A stretch of DNA of 64,000 nt. It comes from Prescottella agglutinans (lineage in GTDB: Bacteria; Actinomycetota; Actinomycetes; Mycobacteriales; Mycobacteriaceae). Location of the stretch: the NCBI RefSeq assembly GCF_004011865.1, contig NZ_RKLP01000006.1, forward strand, positions 62,001-126,000, given 5' to 3'. Positions 1-9,368 of the stretch are shown piece after piece. Under the pieces are notes generated by a model. It was not told where the DNA came from and searched no databases. It worked only from the letters and a program-made list of their open reading frames with translations. The position numbers and the translations under genes were made by a program. Position 1 is the stretch's first letter. The number at the start of each line of letters is the position of its first letter.

Positions 1-576
1 ATGTCGGTCCGGCAGATCGCGTTCGTGGGGGACGGGGTGGTCACCGAGGAGGAGGCGCTGAGCGCCCTCGCCGTCGCGGAGGGGACGCCCTTGCTGCGGG
101 TCGACACGGGGGAGGCCGCGCGTCGGGTCGCCCAGATCCCGCGGGTGGCCGAAGCCCGCGTGCAGCGGGAGTATCCGTCGACCGTGAAGCTCACGGTCAC
201 CGAGCGGATTCCGGTGGTGTTCTTCGATTCCCCGGACGGGCAGCATCTGATGGACGCCACCGGTGTCGACTATGCGATCGCGCCGCCTCCGTTCGGGGTG
301 CCGAGGCTGGTCACTCCCAACCCGGGCCACGACGATCACGCGACGCAGGCGGCGTTGCAGGTGCTCGAGGCGCTTCCGGAGTCGATTCGAGTGCAGGTGT
401 CCGAGGTTGCGGCGCCGACGATTTCGAGTGTTTCGGCTACGCTGGTGGACGGCCGTGTCGTGGTGTGGGGCGGCGTCGACGGTTCCGAGAGGAAGTCGGC
501 GGTCGTCTCCGTGCTACTGACACAGCCCGGCCGGATCTTCGACGTGTCGAGTCCCGAGTTGCCCACAGTAAAGTGA
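1..576 (+). CDS. ftsQ: Cell division protein FtsQ (5' end cut off by the window)
   Basis: The visible 191 residues are the periplasmic part of FtsQ, the bitopic divisome protein that links early and late division proteins (FtsB/FtsL). The first residues match the start of the POTRA domain (VRQIAFVGDGVVTEEEAL), followed by the beta domain with the typical LTVTERIPVVFF stretch at about residues 64-75. The usual N-terminal cytoplasmic tail and membrane helix of FtsQ are missing, and the gene runs to base 1, so the ATG at base 1 is most likely an internal codon and the true start lies upstream of the window. It sits directly before ftsZ on the same strand, the standard order of the division-cell-wall cluster. 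The identification rests on this context plus the POTRA-like start. Confidence 0.88.
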   Translation: MSVRQIAFVGDGVVTEEEALSALAVAEGTPLLRVDTGEAARRVAQIPRVAEARVQREYPSTVKLTVTERIPVVFFDSPDGQHLMDATGVDYAIAPPPFGVPRLVTPNPGHDDHATQAALQVLEALPESIRVQVSEVAAPTISSVSATLVDGRVVVWGGVDGSERKSAVVSVLLTQPGRIFDVSSPELPTVK

Positions 577-798
577 CGGGTGACGCGGATGCTCGCACCG
601 ATACCGGTTCGGGGGCTTCCCGCCCCGCAAAAACTTGGCGCGTGTCGGCGCGCCTGCTGGCGGAACGCTCCGGCACTGCATAGCGTTTCGCACCACTGGA
701 CTACTTGACATAACTTTAACCCTGTGGTTGAGGTTGAGGGTTTTCCGACACTGAATCCCAGAACGAGCGCGAAACCCACTCACGGAAGGCGAGAGCCC
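577..798 (+). promoter_or_regulatory. ftsQ-ftsZ intergenic region, likely ftsZ promoter region
   Basis: These 222 bases separate ftsQ from ftsZ and hold no convincing gene. A TTGACA hexamer lies at 705-710, followed by an unusually AT-rich patch (taactttaac, 711-720) in otherwise GC-rich DNA. No good -10 box was found at 16-18 bases from that hexamer, so the exact promoter is not assigned. In related actinobacteria ftsZ has its own promoters in this gap. Confidence 0.4.
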
Positions 799-2028
799 AT
801 GACGCCCCCGCACAACTACCTCGCCGTCATCAAGGTCGTCGGTATCGGCGGCGGCGGCGTCAACGCGGTCAACCGCATGATCGAGCAGGGACTCAAGGGA
901 GTCGAGTTCATCGCGGTCAACACCGATGCGCAGGCCCTGCTGATGTCCGACGCCGACGTCAAGCTCGACGTCGGACGCGAACTGACCCGCGGCCTCGGTG
1001 CCGGCGCCGACCCCGAGGTGGGGCGCAAGGCTGCCGAGGACCACAAGGACGAGATCGAAGAGGTCCTCAAGGGCGCCGACATGGTCTTCGTCACCGCCGG
1101 CGAGGGCGGCGGCACCGGTACCGGAGGTGCGCCCGTCGTCGCGAGCATCGCCCGCAAGCTCGGCGCCCTCACCATCGGCGTCGTCACCCGCCCGTTCTCC
1201 TTCGAGGGCAAGCGTCGCGGCACGCAGGCCGAGTCCGGCATCGCCGCCCTGCGCGAGTCCTGCGACACCCTGATCGTGATCCCCAACGACCGGCTGCTCC
1301 AGCTCGGCGACGCGGCGGTCAGCCTGATGGACGCGTTCCGCAGCGCCGACGAGGTGCTCCTCAACGGTGTCCAGGGCATCACCGACCTGATCACCACGCC
1401 CGGTCTGATCAACGTCGACTTCGCGGACGTCAAGAGCGTCATGTCCGGGGCGGGCAGCGCCCTCATGGGCATCGGCTCCGCGCGGGGCGAGGGACGGTCG
1501 ATCAAGGCCGCCGAAACGGCGATCAACTCGCCGCTGCTCGAGGCGTCGATGGAGGGCGCACGCGGGGTGCTGCTGTCGATCGCCGGCGGCTCGGATCTGG
1601 GCCTGTTCGAGATCAACGAGGCGGCGTCGCTGGTCCAGGAGGCCGCGCACATCGACGCCAACATCATCTTCGGAACCGTCATCGACGACTCGCTCGGCGA
1701 CGAGGTCCGGGTCACGGTCATCGCGGCCGGTTTCGACGGCGGTGCGCCGGTCAAGCGCCCGCTCGAGGTTCAGTCCGCGATCGGTCGCGGCAACATCGGC
1801 GCCGGCCGCGCCGGCGAGGTCGGGCAGTCGGAGCGTCCCGCGGCAGCACCCGCCGCCGCGGCCCCCGAGCCCGAGCCGGCCGCCCCGGTGACTCCTCGTG
1901 AGCCGGTCGGAGCGCCCACCGGGTCGAGCCTGCCGCCGCTGGGGAGCCCCGCTCCCCGTGTCGTGCCGGTCAGCAATGAGGAAGGCGAAGACGACGACGT
2001 CGACGTTCCTTCCTTCATGCGCCGTTGA
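799..2028 (+). CDS. ftsZ: Cell division protein FtsZ
   Basis: FtsZ is the tubulin-like GTPase that polymerises into the Z-ring at mid-cell. The 409-residue product has the nucleotide-binding start [15 protein letters not shown] (residues 11-25) and the tubulin signature GGGTGTGG at 103-110, followed by the T7-loop region and a proline/alanine-rich linker from about residue 335. The conserved C-terminal peptide [12 protein letters not shown], which binds partners such as SepF and FtsW, is intact. The ATG at 799 is chosen because GGAAGGCGAG lies just upstream and the protein then begins like other actinobacterial FtsZ; an in-frame upstream GTG at 724 would add an unlikely 25-residue extension. 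The stop codon overlaps the TTG start of pgeF. Confidence 0.98.
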   Translation: MTPPHNYLAVIKVVGIGGGGVNAVNRMIEQGLKGVEFIAVNTDAQALLMSDADVKLDVGRELTRGLGAGADPEVGRKAAEDHKDEIEEVLKGADMVFVTAGEGGGTGTGGAPVVASIARKLGALTIGVVTRPFSFEGKRRGTQAESGIAALRESCDTLIVIPNDRLLQLGDAAVSLMDAFRSADEVLLNGVQGITDLITTPGLINVDFADVKSVMSGAGSALMGIGSARGEGRSIKAAETAINSPLLEASMEGARGVLLSIAGGSDLGLFEINEAASLVQEAAHIDANIIFGTVIDDSLGDEVRVTVIAAGFDGGAPVKRPLEVQSAIGRGNIGAGRAGEVGQSERPAAAPAAAAPEPEPAAPVTPREPVGAPTGSSLPPLGSPAPRVVPVSNEEGEDDDVDVPSFMRR

Positions 2029-2765
2029 GCGGGGTTTCCGTGACGGGTGTCCGGGTCCGGCGGGTCGTCACGACCCGTGCGGGTGGTGTGTCCGCGGCGC
2101 CGTACGAATCGTTCAACCTCGGTGACCATGTCGGTGACGATCCGGCGGCCGTCGAGACCAATCGTCGCCGTCTCGCCGACGGCATCGGTCTGCCGTTCGA
2201 GCGGCTGGTGTGGATGGAGCAGATCCACAGCCGCAACGTGACGGTGGTCGACGGTCCGGTCGACGGCCCGGTGCCGGCAACGGACGCTCTGGTCACCAAG
2301 GAACCCGGTCTCGCGCTCGTGACGTTGAGCGCGGACTGTGTTCCGATCCTGCTCTCCGACGACGAGGCGGGCGTGATCGCAGCGGTGCACGCCGGTCGGA
2401 TCGGCGCCCGGATCGGTATCGTGCCCAAGGTCATCGGCGCGATGATCGAGCAGGGTGCCCGGCCGGAGCGGATCGGCGCCTTCCTCGGCCCGGCCGCCAG
2501 CGGCCGGCAGTACGAGGTTCCTGCCGCGATGCAGGCCGATGTCGAGAAGTTCCTGCCCGGCAGCGCCACGCGCACCGCCAAGGGCACACCCGGTCTCGAT
2601 CTGCGCGCGGGACTGCGCCGGCAGTTGCTCGCGGCGGGGATCTCCGGCGTGGCGGAGGATCCGCGGTGCACGATCGAGGACCCGACGCTGTTCAGTCACC
2701 GTCGAGGAGCCCCCACCGGCCGGTTGGCCGCCGTGATCTGGATGGATCCGTCCGGAGACAAGTGA
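2025..2765 (+). CDS. pgeF: PgeF/YfiH (LACC1-domain) protein
   Basis: Member of the YfiH/YlmD/LACC1 family, described as multicopper polyphenol oxidases or purine nucleoside phosphorylases, and in E. coli as PgeF, which corrects mis-incorporated serine in peptidoglycan precursors. The three metal/active-site residues are visible: His68 (EQIHSR), Cys105 (SADC) and His122 (VHAG). The motif after His122 is HAGRIG instead of the common HAGWRG. The TTG start at 2025 overlaps the ftsZ stop (TTGA), suggesting translational coupling; a GTG at 2040 behind GAGCGGGG is an alternative that loses five residues. It lies between ftsZ and yggS as in other mycolic-acid bacteria, which supports a cell-wall related or housekeeping role. 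Confidence 0.9.
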   Translation: MSGVSVTGVRVRRVVTTRAGGVSAAPYESFNLGDHVGDDPAAVETNRRRLADGIGLPFERLVWMEQIHSRNVTVVDGPVDGPVPATDALVTKEPGLALVTLSADCVPILLSDDEAGVIAAVHAGRIGARIGIVPKVIGAMIEQGARPERIGAFLGPAASGRQYEVPAAMQADVEKFLPGSATRTAKGTPGLDLRAGLRRQLLAAGISGVAEDPRCTIEDPTLFSHRRGAPTGRLAAVIWMDPSGDK

Positions 2766-2792
2766 CGGGATCGACGTGGACGATGGGCACCG

Positions 2793-3521
2793 ATGAGTAG
2801 GCACGAGGACATCGCGTCGGCGCTGACGGAGGTGCGCGCCCGGCTCGAGGCGGCCTGTGTCGCTGCCGGCCGCGATCCGGTGGAAGTGAAGTTGTTGCCG
2901 GTGACGAAGTTCTTCCCGGCGTCGGATGTGCGGATCCTCTACGGCCTCGGCTGCCGGGAGTTCGGCGAGTCGCGCGAACCGGAGGCGGGGGACAAGATCG
3001 CCGAGTTCCGGTCGGCGCCGGACGTCGCGGATCCGGTCCGCTGGCACATGATCGGTCGGCTCCAGCGGAACAAGGCCCGCTCGGTTGCCCGGTGGGCCGA
3101 CACGGTTCATTCGCTCGACAGTGTCCGACTGGCCGAGGCGCTCGACTCCGCGGTGGGCGCCGCGCGGGACGAGGGCGCGCGTTCGGGCCCGCTGCGCGCC
3201 CTGATCCAGGTGAGTCTGGACGCCGATCCGGCCCGCGGGGGAGTTCCGGTAACGGATTTGGCCCCTCTCGCCGATCACATGGCGGGTGCGTCGAATCTGA
3301 CTCTCGGCGGACTGATGGCGGTGCCGCCGCTCGGGTCCGATCCCGACGAGGCGTTCGAACGTCTCCAGGCCGCCCACTCCGACCTGCTGGTCTCCCATCC
3401 GGGCGCGACCGTGCTGTCGGCCGGGATGACGGGAGATCTGGAGGCGGCGGTCCGCCACGGTTCGACGTGCGTGCGTGTCGGAACTGCGATCCTCGGCGCC
3501 CGCCCGATAGTCTCGAAATAA
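2793..3521 (+). CDS. YggS-family PLP-binding protein (PLP homeostasis)
   Basis: This 242-residue protein belongs to the YggS/PROSC (PLPHP) family, TIM-barrel proteins that bind pyridoxal 5'-phosphate and keep free PLP and amino/keto acid pools in balance but have no known catalysis. The Schiff-base lysine is Lys39 in LLPVTKFFP. The family signature [11 protein letters not shown] and the C-terminal phosphate-binding [14 protein letters not shown] are present. It starts 27 bases after pgeF and is followed by sepF, the usual order, so it is probably cotranscribed with the division genes. The start is the only in-frame ATG near the conserved N terminus. Confidence 0.93.
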   Translation: MSRHEDIASALTEVRARLEAACVAAGRDPVEVKLLPVTKFFPASDVRILYGLGCREFGESREPEAGDKIAEFRSAPDVADPVRWHMIGRLQRNKARSVARWADTVHSLDSVRLAEALDSAVGAARDEGARSGPLRALIQVSLDADPARGGVPVTDLAPLADHMAGASNLTLGGLMAVPPLGSDPDEAFERLQAAHSDLLVSHPGATVLSAGMTGDLEAAVRHGSTCVRVGTAILGARPIVSK

Positions 3522-3639
3522 CCACCAGTCACATCATGAACATCAGCCACACGAAGATCGTCAGTCCATCCGCCAAGATCTCTGCGGTCGACCGCAGGTT
3601 CCACCAGTACCCGTCCGCCGCGCCCAGGAAGGTCGATCA

Positions 3640-4245
3640 ATGAGCACTCTGCACAAGTTCAAGGCTTACTTCGGCATGGTTCCCCTCGAGGACTTCGAGG
3701 ATGACTACATCGACGAGCCCGGGCCGGCTCGCCGTGAGTACGCCGAACCCGGATACCCGTCGAGCCGTCGTGACGACGTCGAGGACGACTTCGACCGCTA
3801 CGACGCCGCGCCGCGCCAGTCGGCGCGGGTCGAACCGCTCCCGGCGCGCCCGTCCCGTCCCGCCCCCAGTGCGGGTCCGCGCGGCGCAACCCGGGGTGCG
3901 CTGGCCGTCGACGCCCGGATGGACCGGCTCGAGAGCCGCCGCTCGGTGGTCGACGAGGGTGGGCCGCTGTCGAAGATCACGACGCTGCGTCCGCGTGACT
4001 ACGGCGAGGCCCGCACCATCGGTGAGCGGTTCCGTGACGGCACGCCGGTGATCATGGATCTCGTCGAGATGAGCAACGCCGACGCCAAGCGGCTGGTGGA
4101 CTTCGCCGCCGGGCTCGCGTTCGCGCTCCGGGGCTCCTTCGACAAGGTCGCGACCAAGGTGTTTCTCCTCTCGCCCGCCGACATCGACGTGTCCGCCGAG
4201 GAGCGCCGCCGCATCGCGGAGACCGGTTTCTACAACCAGAAGTAG
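3640..4245 (+). CDS. sepF: Cell division protein SepF
   Basis: SepF anchors FtsZ filaments to the membrane and is the main early membrane tether in actinobacteria, which lack FtsA. The N terminus [19 protein letters not shown] is the amphipathic membrane-targeting helix, followed by an acidic, disordered linker to about residue 105, then the globular FtsZ-binding SepF core (about 110-195: [43 protein letters not shown]). Length (201 aa) is normal. It is separated from yggS by 118 bases; GGTCGAT precedes the ATG. FtsZ with its intact C-terminal peptide is encoded upstream, and wag31 follows. Confidence 0.96.
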   Translation: MSTLHKFKAYFGMVPLEDFEDDYIDEPGPARREYAEPGYPSSRRDDVEDDFDRYDAAPRQSARVEPLPARPSRPAPSAGPRGATRGALAVDARMDRLESRRSVVDEGGPLSKITTLRPRDYGEARTIGERFRDGTPVIMDLVEMSNADAKRLVDFAAGLAFALRGSFDKVATKVFLLSPADIDVSAEERRRIAETGFYNQK

Positions 4246-4262
4246 CCGTTGCGACCGAGAAT

Positions 4263-4292
4263 CGTGTCACAGCGCACTCGTGGTGTGACACG
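4263..4292. promoter_or_regulatory. Dyad cgtgtcac-N14-gtgacacg before yggT
   Basis: Perfect 8-base inverted arms at 4263-4270 and 4285-4292 lie between sepF and yggT. The left arm reads into GTCACAGCG, which resembles the loosely conserved half-site reported for the response regulator MtrA. It could equally be a weak terminator after sepF; there is no T-run. Assignment is an inference. Confidence 0.35.
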
Positions 4293-4349
4293 CGCCTCGG
4301 CTCGTCGAATGGTTTTGATCGACCGGTTGTCGTCAGGCAGAGTGAAGGT

Positions 4350-4652
4350 GTGGCCGTGTTCTCGGTGATCTACGTGATCCTGTTCATCTTCTGGTTGTTG
4401 CTCATCGGGCGGATCATCGTCGAGTTCATCCGGGTATTCGCAAGGGACTGGCACCCGACGGGATTCGTCGTGGTCGTCCTGGAGGTGATCTTCACGGTCA
4501 CCGACCCGCCGGTGAAGCTTCTTCGCCGGCTCATCCCGCCGATCTCGCTCGGCGGGGTGCGGCTCGATCTGTCGATCATGGTGCTGCTTTTTCTGCTGTT
4601 CATCCTCATGCAGGTCGTGTCGGGACTGGCGTCACCCGCGGGTTTGGTGTGA
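4350..4652 (+). CDS. YggT-family small membrane protein
   Basis: A 100-residue integral membrane protein of the YggT family. Two hydrophobic segments are evident (about residues 4-28, IYVILFIFWLLLIGRIIVEF, and 72-92, LDLSIMVLLFLLFILM), linked by the family-typical DPPVKLLRRLIPP. The molecular role is not firmly known; in actinobacteria the gene sits between sepF and wag31 and is thought to act with the growth machinery. The GTG at 4350 is used; a second GTG at 4356 has better spacing to the upstream GAAGG and would shorten the protein by two residues. Confidence 0.9.
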   Translation: MAVFSVIYVILFIFWLLLIGRIIVEFIRVFARDWHPTGFVVVVLEVIFTVTDPPVKLLRRLIPPISLGGVRLDLSIMVLLFLLFILMQVVSGLASPAGLV

Positions 4653-4766
4653 CAGAATGACCCGCAGTTACAGTGTGACGAGTAACGAAATGGTTAACGA
4701 GTACGCGCAACGCGCTAGAACTGAATGCGTGCTAGACCGCCAAATGATGCGTGAAGGGATCCTTCC
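4653..4766 (+). promoter_or_regulatory. yggT-wag31 intergenic region with GTTACA/GTAACG elements
   Basis: The 114 bases before wag31 are AT-rich for this genome and carry GTTACA (4667-4672), GTAACG (4682-4687) and GTTAACG (4693-4699). These resemble half-sites of the essential response regulator MtrA, and wag31 is a reported MtrA target in mycobacteria. Binding here is an inference from sequence only. The wag31 ribosome site GAAGGGATCC lies at the end of the region. Confidence 0.4.
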
Positions 4767-5591
4767 ATGCCGCTGACTCCAGCTGATGTGCACAACGTCG
4801 CGTTCAGCAAGCCGCCGATCGGGAAGCGTGGCTACAACGAGGATGAGGTCGATGCCTTCCTCGATCTCGTCGAACAGGAGCTGACGCGGCTCATCGAGGA
4901 GAACGCCGATCTCCGTCAGCGCGTTGGCGAGCTCGATCAGGAGCTGGCCGAGGCGAAGAAGGCTCCGCGTCCGGTCGCCGCGGCGGCCCCGGCACCCGCT
5001 CCGAAGCCGGAGCCGGTGCGTGTCGTCGAGCAGCCGAAGCCGGAACCGGTGCCCGCCGCGGCCCCGCGTCCGTCCGAGGACGCCAACATGCAGGCCGCCA
5101 AGGTCCTGGGTCTCGCGCAGGAGATGGCGGACCGCCTGACCGGCGACGCCAAGGTCGAGGCGGAGCAGTTGCTCAGCGACGCCCGCACCAACTCGGAGCG
5201 TCTGGTCACCGATGCCCGCACCAAGTCGGAGACGATGGTTGCGGACGCCAAGCAGAAGTCCGATTCGCTCCTCTCGGATGCGCAGACCCGCTCGGAGACC
5301 CAGCTGCGCCAGGCCAAGGAGAAGGCCGACGCGCTGCAGGCGGACGCCGAGAAGAAGCACACCGAGATCATGGCGACGATCAACCAGCAGCGCTCCGTCC
5401 TGGAGGGCCGCATCGAGCAGCTCAAGACCTTCGAGCGCGAGTACCGTGTGCGGCTCAAGTCGTACCTGGAGTCGCAGCTGGAGGAGCTGGAGCAGCGTGG
5501 CTCGGCCGTGCCGGTCGACGGCGGCCAGGACGCTTTCGGGCAGTCCGGCTCGCAGTCCGGCTTCGGCCAGTTCGCCAAAGGAAACAACTGA
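4767..5591 (+). CDS. wag31: DivIVA-family polar growth protein Wag31
   Basis: Wag31 (DivIVA, antigen 84) is a coiled-coil scaffold that binds curved membrane at the poles and recruits the elongation machinery. The N-terminal DivIVA membrane-binding domain (residues 1-60: [20 protein letters not shown], then [17 protein letters not shown]) is followed by a proline/alanine-rich linker (about 68-105) and a long coiled coil (about 108-245) with a run of DA(R/K/Q)xKSE-like heptads. The C-terminal [11 protein letters not shown] tail is low-complexity. Length (274 aa) fits the family. Start ATG follows GAAGGGATCC. It closes the division cluster; a small membrane protein gene follows. Confidence 0.96.
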   Translation: MPLTPADVHNVAFSKPPIGKRGYNEDEVDAFLDLVEQELTRLIEENADLRQRVGELDQELAEAKKAPRPVAAAAPAPAPKPEPVRVVEQPKPEPVPAAAPRPSEDANMQAAKVLGLAQEMADRLTGDAKVEAEQLLSDARTNSERLVTDARTKSETMVADAKQKSDSLLSDAQTRSETQLRQAKEKADALQADAEKKHTEIMATINQQRSVLEGRIEQLKTFEREYRVRLKSYLESQLEELEQRGSAVPVDGGQDAFGQSGSQSGFGQFAKGNN

Positions 5592-5631
5592 CCGAGCCGA
5601 CACCGGCCGGCTCTCGAACAGAGGGTGAATC

Positions 5632-5910
5632 GTGCTGGTCATGACGCTGGTCCTCGCAGCAGTCGGGTTCGCACTGCTGGTGATCGCCCTGATGACGGGG
5701 TCCGTGGTCTGGGCGTGGGGATGCATTGCGATCTGTGTCGCGGGTGCCGTCCTCCTGCTCGTCAGTGCGCTGGCGAGCAGGAAGGCGGCGCCCGCCGCGG
5801 ATTCGACCGGCGCGGCACGGGAGCGGGAGACCGGGACTCGGTCGTTCGGCAACGGCCGGGACGCCGAAGCGGGCCCGGGCGATTCCGGGCGGAACTCGAC
5901 TCGGGGCTAG
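5632..5910 (+). CDS. Small membrane protein, function unknown
   Basis: A 92-residue protein with two predicted membrane helices (about residues 3-21, MTLVLAAVGFALLVIALMTG, and 25-46, WAWGCIAICVAGAVLLLVSAL) and a basic/acidic hydrophilic tail rich in Gly, Ala and Arg. The GTG start has GAGGGTG a few bases upstream. It lies 40 bases after wag31 and before the ileS leader, a position where related actinobacteria often carry a similar small membrane protein, but no functional family was recognised. The hydrophilic tail presumably faces the cytoplasm. Confidence 0.75.
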   Translation: MLVMTLVLAAVGFALLVIALMTGSVVWAWGCIAICVAGAVLLLVSALASRKAAPAADSTGAARERETGTRSFGNGRDAEAGPGDSGRNSTRG

Positions 5911-5924
5911 ACTGATACGCACAC

Positions 5925-6147
5925 ATGGCGTCGATCCGGCCATCACCGGGGAGCTTTCGGAAGAACGGTCGGTAATGCGTGATGCGCATCCGACTCACTA
6001 GAACCGAACGGGTGGGCCCGTCACAGCCTTGATCGAGTGGCTCGTCTCGCATGCGCGACGGCGGGCAAGCGGGGTGGTACCGCGGCAGCGGCGCACAGGG
6101 CGTCGTCGTCGTCCCCGTGCCGGCAGACGGGCACGAGGAGCCACGCG
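5925..6147 (+). promoter_or_regulatory. T-box riboswitch (isoleucine), translational type
   Basis: Leader RNA of ileS that senses uncharged tRNA-Ile. The conserved T-box element GGGTGGTACCGCGG is at 6072-6085, with TGGT (6075-6078) available to pair with the tRNA acceptor end. An ATC isoleucine specifier lies at 5942-5944 in a short arm (cggccATCaccggg), fitting the ultrashort stem I described for actinobacterial ileS T-boxes. Downstream, cgtgcc (6116-6121) can pair with ggcacg (6130-6135), whose last base begins the ribosome site GAGGAG (6135-6140); this is the likely sequestrator. No terminator with a T-run is seen, so control is probably at translation initiation. The 5' limit is approximate. 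Confidence 0.88.
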
Positions 6148-9100
6148 GTGACCAGTAACGAATCCACCTCTCCCCAGACGAACGACGGGTACCCCCGCGT
6201 CGATCTCGTCGGCGGCCGCGCCACCGGCGCCGTCTCCTTCCCCGACCTCGAGCAGAAGGTGCTCGCGGCATGGGACGCGGACGACACCTTCCGCGCCAGC
6301 ATCGCGAACCGCGAGGGGTCCGAGGATTTCGTCTTCTACGACGGCCCGCCGTTCGCCAACGGCCTGCCGCACTACGGCCATCTGCTCACCGGCTACGTCA
6401 AGGACGTCGTGCCGCGCTTCCAGACGATGCGCGGCAAGAAGGTAGATCGTCGCTTCGGCTGGGACTGCCACGGCCTGCCCGCCGAGCTCGAGGCGGAGAA
6501 GCAGCTCGGCATCAAGGACAAGTCGCAGATCGACGCGATGGGTCTCGCCGAGTTCAACGCCTACTGCAAGCAGTCGGTCCTGCGCTACACCGACGAGTGG
6601 CGCGACTACGTCACCCGTCAGGCCCGCTGGGTCGACTTCGACAACGACTACAAGACCCTGGATCTGGACTTCATGGAGTCCGTGATGTGGGCGTTCAAGG
6701 AGCTGTACGACAAGGGCCTGATCTACCAGGGCTTCCGCGTGCTGCCGTACAGCTGGTACGAGCAGACGCCGCTGTCGAACCAGGAGACCCGCCTCGACGA
6801 CGCCTACAAGATGCGTCAGGACCCGGCGGTCACCGTCGACATGGTGCTCACCGCTCCGGGCAGTGACCTCGACGGCGCGAACGCGCTGATCTGGACCACG
6901 ACGCCGTGGACGCTGCCGTCCAACCTCGCGATCGCCGTCCACCCGGACGTCGACTACGTGCAGGTGCGCGGCGCCGACGACAAGCGCTACGTGCTCGCCG
7001 CGGCCCGGGTCGGGCACTACGCCCGCGAGCTGGGCGAGGCGCCGGAGGTGCTGGGCGAGTACAAGGGCGCCGACCTGGTGGGCCTGTCGTACGTGCCGCC
7101 GTTCGACTTCTTCCACGGACCCGGCAAGGGCCACGAGGAAGCGCACCGCGTGCTCTCCGCCGACTACGTGACCACCGACTCCGGTACCGGTGTCGTCCAC
7201 CTCGCGCCGGCCTTCGGTGAGGAGGACATGGAGTGCGCGACCGCCAACGGCATCGAGATCGTGCAGCCGCTGGACGCGGGCGGCAAGTTCACGTCCATGG
7301 TCCCGCCGTACGAGGGCCTGCAGGTCTTCGACGCGAACCCGGTCATCATCAAGGACCTCAAGGCCGCCGGAAAGCTGCTGCGCCACGAGACGATCGAGCA
7401 CTCCTACCCGCACAGCTGGCGCTCGGGCCAGCCGCTGATCTACATGGCGGTGCCGTCGTGGTTCGTCGCGGTCACCAAGTTCCGCGACCGCATGGTCGAG
7501 CTCAACCAGGAGATCACCTGGGTGCCGGAGCACATCCGCGACGGCCAGTTCGGCAAGTGGCTCGAGGGTGCCCGCGACTGGAACATCAGCCGTAACCGCT
7601 ACTGGGGCAGCCCGATCCCGGTGTGGGTGTCGGACGATCCGTCGTACCCGCGCGTCGACGTCTACGGCTCGCTGGATCAGCTCGAGGCGGACTTCGGGGT
7701 GCGCCCGACGGATCTGCACCGCCCGATGATCGACGAACTGGTCCGCCCCAACCCGGACGACCCGACCGGCAAGTCGATGATGCGCCGCGTCCCGGAGGTG
7801 CTGGACTGCTGGTTCGAGTCCGGCTCGATGCCGTACGCGCAGGTGCACTACCCGTTCGAGAACCGGGACTGGTTCGAGACGCACTACCCGGGCGATTTCA
7901 TCGTCGAGTACAACGGCCAGACCCGCGGCTGGTTCTACACGCTGCACGTGCTGGCGACCGCGCTGTTCGACCGCCCGGCGTTCAAGTGCGTTGCGGCGCA
8001 CGGCATCGTGCTCGGCGACGACGGCCTGAAGATGAGCAAGTCCAAGGGCAACTACCCGGACGTCAAGGAGGTGTTCGACCGCGACGGCTCCGACGCCATG
8101 CGGTGGTTCCTGATGTCGTCGCCGATCCTGCGCGGCGGCAACCTGATCGTCACCGAGCAGGGCATCCGCGAGGGTGTCCGGCAGGCGCTGTTGCCGCTGT
8201 GGAACGCGTGGAGCTTCCTGCAGCTGTACGCGTCGAAGCCCGGTCAGTGGCGGACCGACTCGCCGAACGTGCTCGACAGGTACATCCTCGCCAAGCTCGC
8301 GGCCACCCGGAACGCGATCACCGACGCGCTCGAGGTCACCGACATCGCGGGGGCGTGCGACGAGCTGCGCACGTTCTGCGACGCGCTCACCAACTGGTAC
8401 GTGCGCCGCTCGCGCAGCCGGTTCTGGGACGAGGACCGCGACGCGATCGACACGCTGCACACGGTGCTCGAGGTCGTCTCCCGGTTGGCGGCGCCGCTGC
8501 TGCCGATGGCGTCCGAGGTGATCTGGCGGGGCCTGACCGGTGGCCGCTCGGTGCACCTGGCGGACTGGCCGTCCGAGACCGAGCTGCCGGCGGACGCCGA
8601 GCTGGTCGCCGCGATGGACGACGTCCGCAGCGTGTGCTCGACGGTGCTCGGCCTGCGCAAGGCGCAGAACCTGCGCGTGCGCCTGCCGCTGCCGGAGGTC
8701 ACGGTCGCGGCGCCGGACGCCGAGAAGATGCGCCCGTACCTGGGCCTGATCGCGGACGAGGTGAACGTCAAGAAGGTCGACCTCACCGAGGACGTCGACG
8801 TGCACGGCCGCTTCGAGTTGGTCGTCAACGCGCGCGCCGCGGGTCCGCGTCTGGGCAAGGACGTGCAGACGGTCATCAAGGCGGTCAAGGCGGGCGACTG
8901 GGCCGAGAAGGACGGCGTCGTGTCGGCCGCGGGCATCGACCTGTTGCCGTCGGAGTACACCCAGCGTCTCGTCGCGGCCGAGCCGGAGTCGACGGCGGCG
9001 CTGCCGGACGGTGCCGGCCTGGTCGTGCTCGACTCGCAGGTGACCGAGGAGCTCGAGGCCGAGGGCTGGGCCAAGGACCGGATCCGCGAGCTGCAGGACG

Positions 9101-9303
9101 CGCGCCGCAACGCGGGACTCGATGTCTCCGACCGCATCTCGGTCATGCTGGACGTGCCGGCCGAGCGCCTCGAGTGGGCGACGCGGCACCGGGACCTGAT
9201 CGCGGGCGAGATCCTCGCCACGACGCTCGAGATCGGTGACGTCAGCGGTGACGCGGTCGTCGATCTCGGGGAGGGCGTCCGGGCCGCGATCGCGAAGGCC
9301 TGA
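6148..9303 (+). CDS. ileS: Isoleucyl-tRNA synthetase
   Basis: Charges tRNA-Ile with isoleucine in the cytoplasm. The 1051-residue class I enzyme has the HIGH-type motif as PHYGH (residues 74-78) and KMSKS at 628-632. Between them lies the CP1 editing domain ([12 protein letters not shown] at about 250), and the C-terminal half holds the tRNA anticodon-binding domain. Length and the extended C terminus fit the eukaryote-like IleRS type found in mycobacteria, which often tolerates mupirocin (family knowledge, not tested here). The GTG at 6148 is chosen because GAGGAG lies seven bases upstream and the preceding 37 open codons are the T-box leader. Confidence 0.97.
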   Translation: MTSNESTSPQTNDGYPRVDLVGGRATGAVSFPDLEQKVLAAWDADDTFRASIANREGSEDFVFYDGPPFANGLPHYGHLLTGYVKDVVPRFQTMRGKKVDRRFGWDCHGLPAELEAEKQLGIKDKSQIDAMGLAEFNAYCKQSVLRYTDEWRDYVTRQARWVDFDNDYKTLDLDFMESVMWAFKELYDKGLIYQGFRVLPYSWYEQTPLSNQETRLDDAYKMRQDPAVTVDMVLTAPGSDLDGANALIWTTTPWTLPSNLAIAVHPDVDYVQVRGADDKRYVLAAARVGHYARELGEAPEVLGEYKGADLVGLSYVPPFDFFHGPGKGHEEAHRVLSADYVTTDSGTGVVHLAPAFGEEDMECATANGIEIVQPLDAGGKFTSMVPPYEGLQVFDANPVIIKDLKAAGKLLRHETIEHSYPHSWRSGQPLIYMAVPSWFVAVTKFRDRMVELNQEITWVPEHIRDGQFGKWLEGARDWNISRNRYWGSPIPVWVSDDPSYPRVDVYGSLDQLEADFGVRPTDLHRPMIDELVRPNPDDPTGKSMMRRVPEVLDCWFESGSMPYAQVHYPFENRDWFETHYPGDFIVEYNGQTRGWFYTLHVLATALFDRPAFKCVAAHGIVLGDDGLKMSKSKGNYPDVKEVFDRDGSDAMRWFLMSSPILRGGNLIVTEQGIREGVRQALLPLWNAWSFLQLYASKPGQWRTDSPNVLDRYILAKLAATRNAITDALEVTDIAGACDELRTFCDALTNWYVRRSRSRFWDEDRDAIDTLHTVLEVVSRLAAPLLPMASEVIWRGLTGGRSVHLADWPSETELPADAELVAAMDDVRSVCSTVLGLRKAQNLRVRLPLPEVTVAAPDAEKMRPYLGLIADEVNVKKVDLTEDVDVHGRFELVVNARAAGPRLGKDVQTVIKAVKAGDWAEKDGVVSAAGIDLLPSEYTQRLVAAEPESTAALPDGAGLVVLDSQVTEELEAEGWAKDRIRELQDARRNAGLDVSDRISVMLDVPAERLEWATRHRDLIAGEILATTLEIGDVSGDAVVDLGEGVRAAIAKA

Positions 9304-9368
9304 GCGAGTAGCCGCGCACCGGGCGGACGGCAGGTCTCCTGTCGTCCGCCCGGCGTATTTTGAGGGCC

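Noticed and set aside
724-798. A longer FtsZ starting at the upstream GTG (724)
   Set aside because: The added 25 residues are not FtsZ-like and lie over the AT-rich promoter patch; the ATG at 799 has a clear ribosome site.
6037-6147. An N-terminal extension of IleRS from 6037
   Set aside because: These codons are the T-box and sequestrator; translation is expected from the GTG at 6148.
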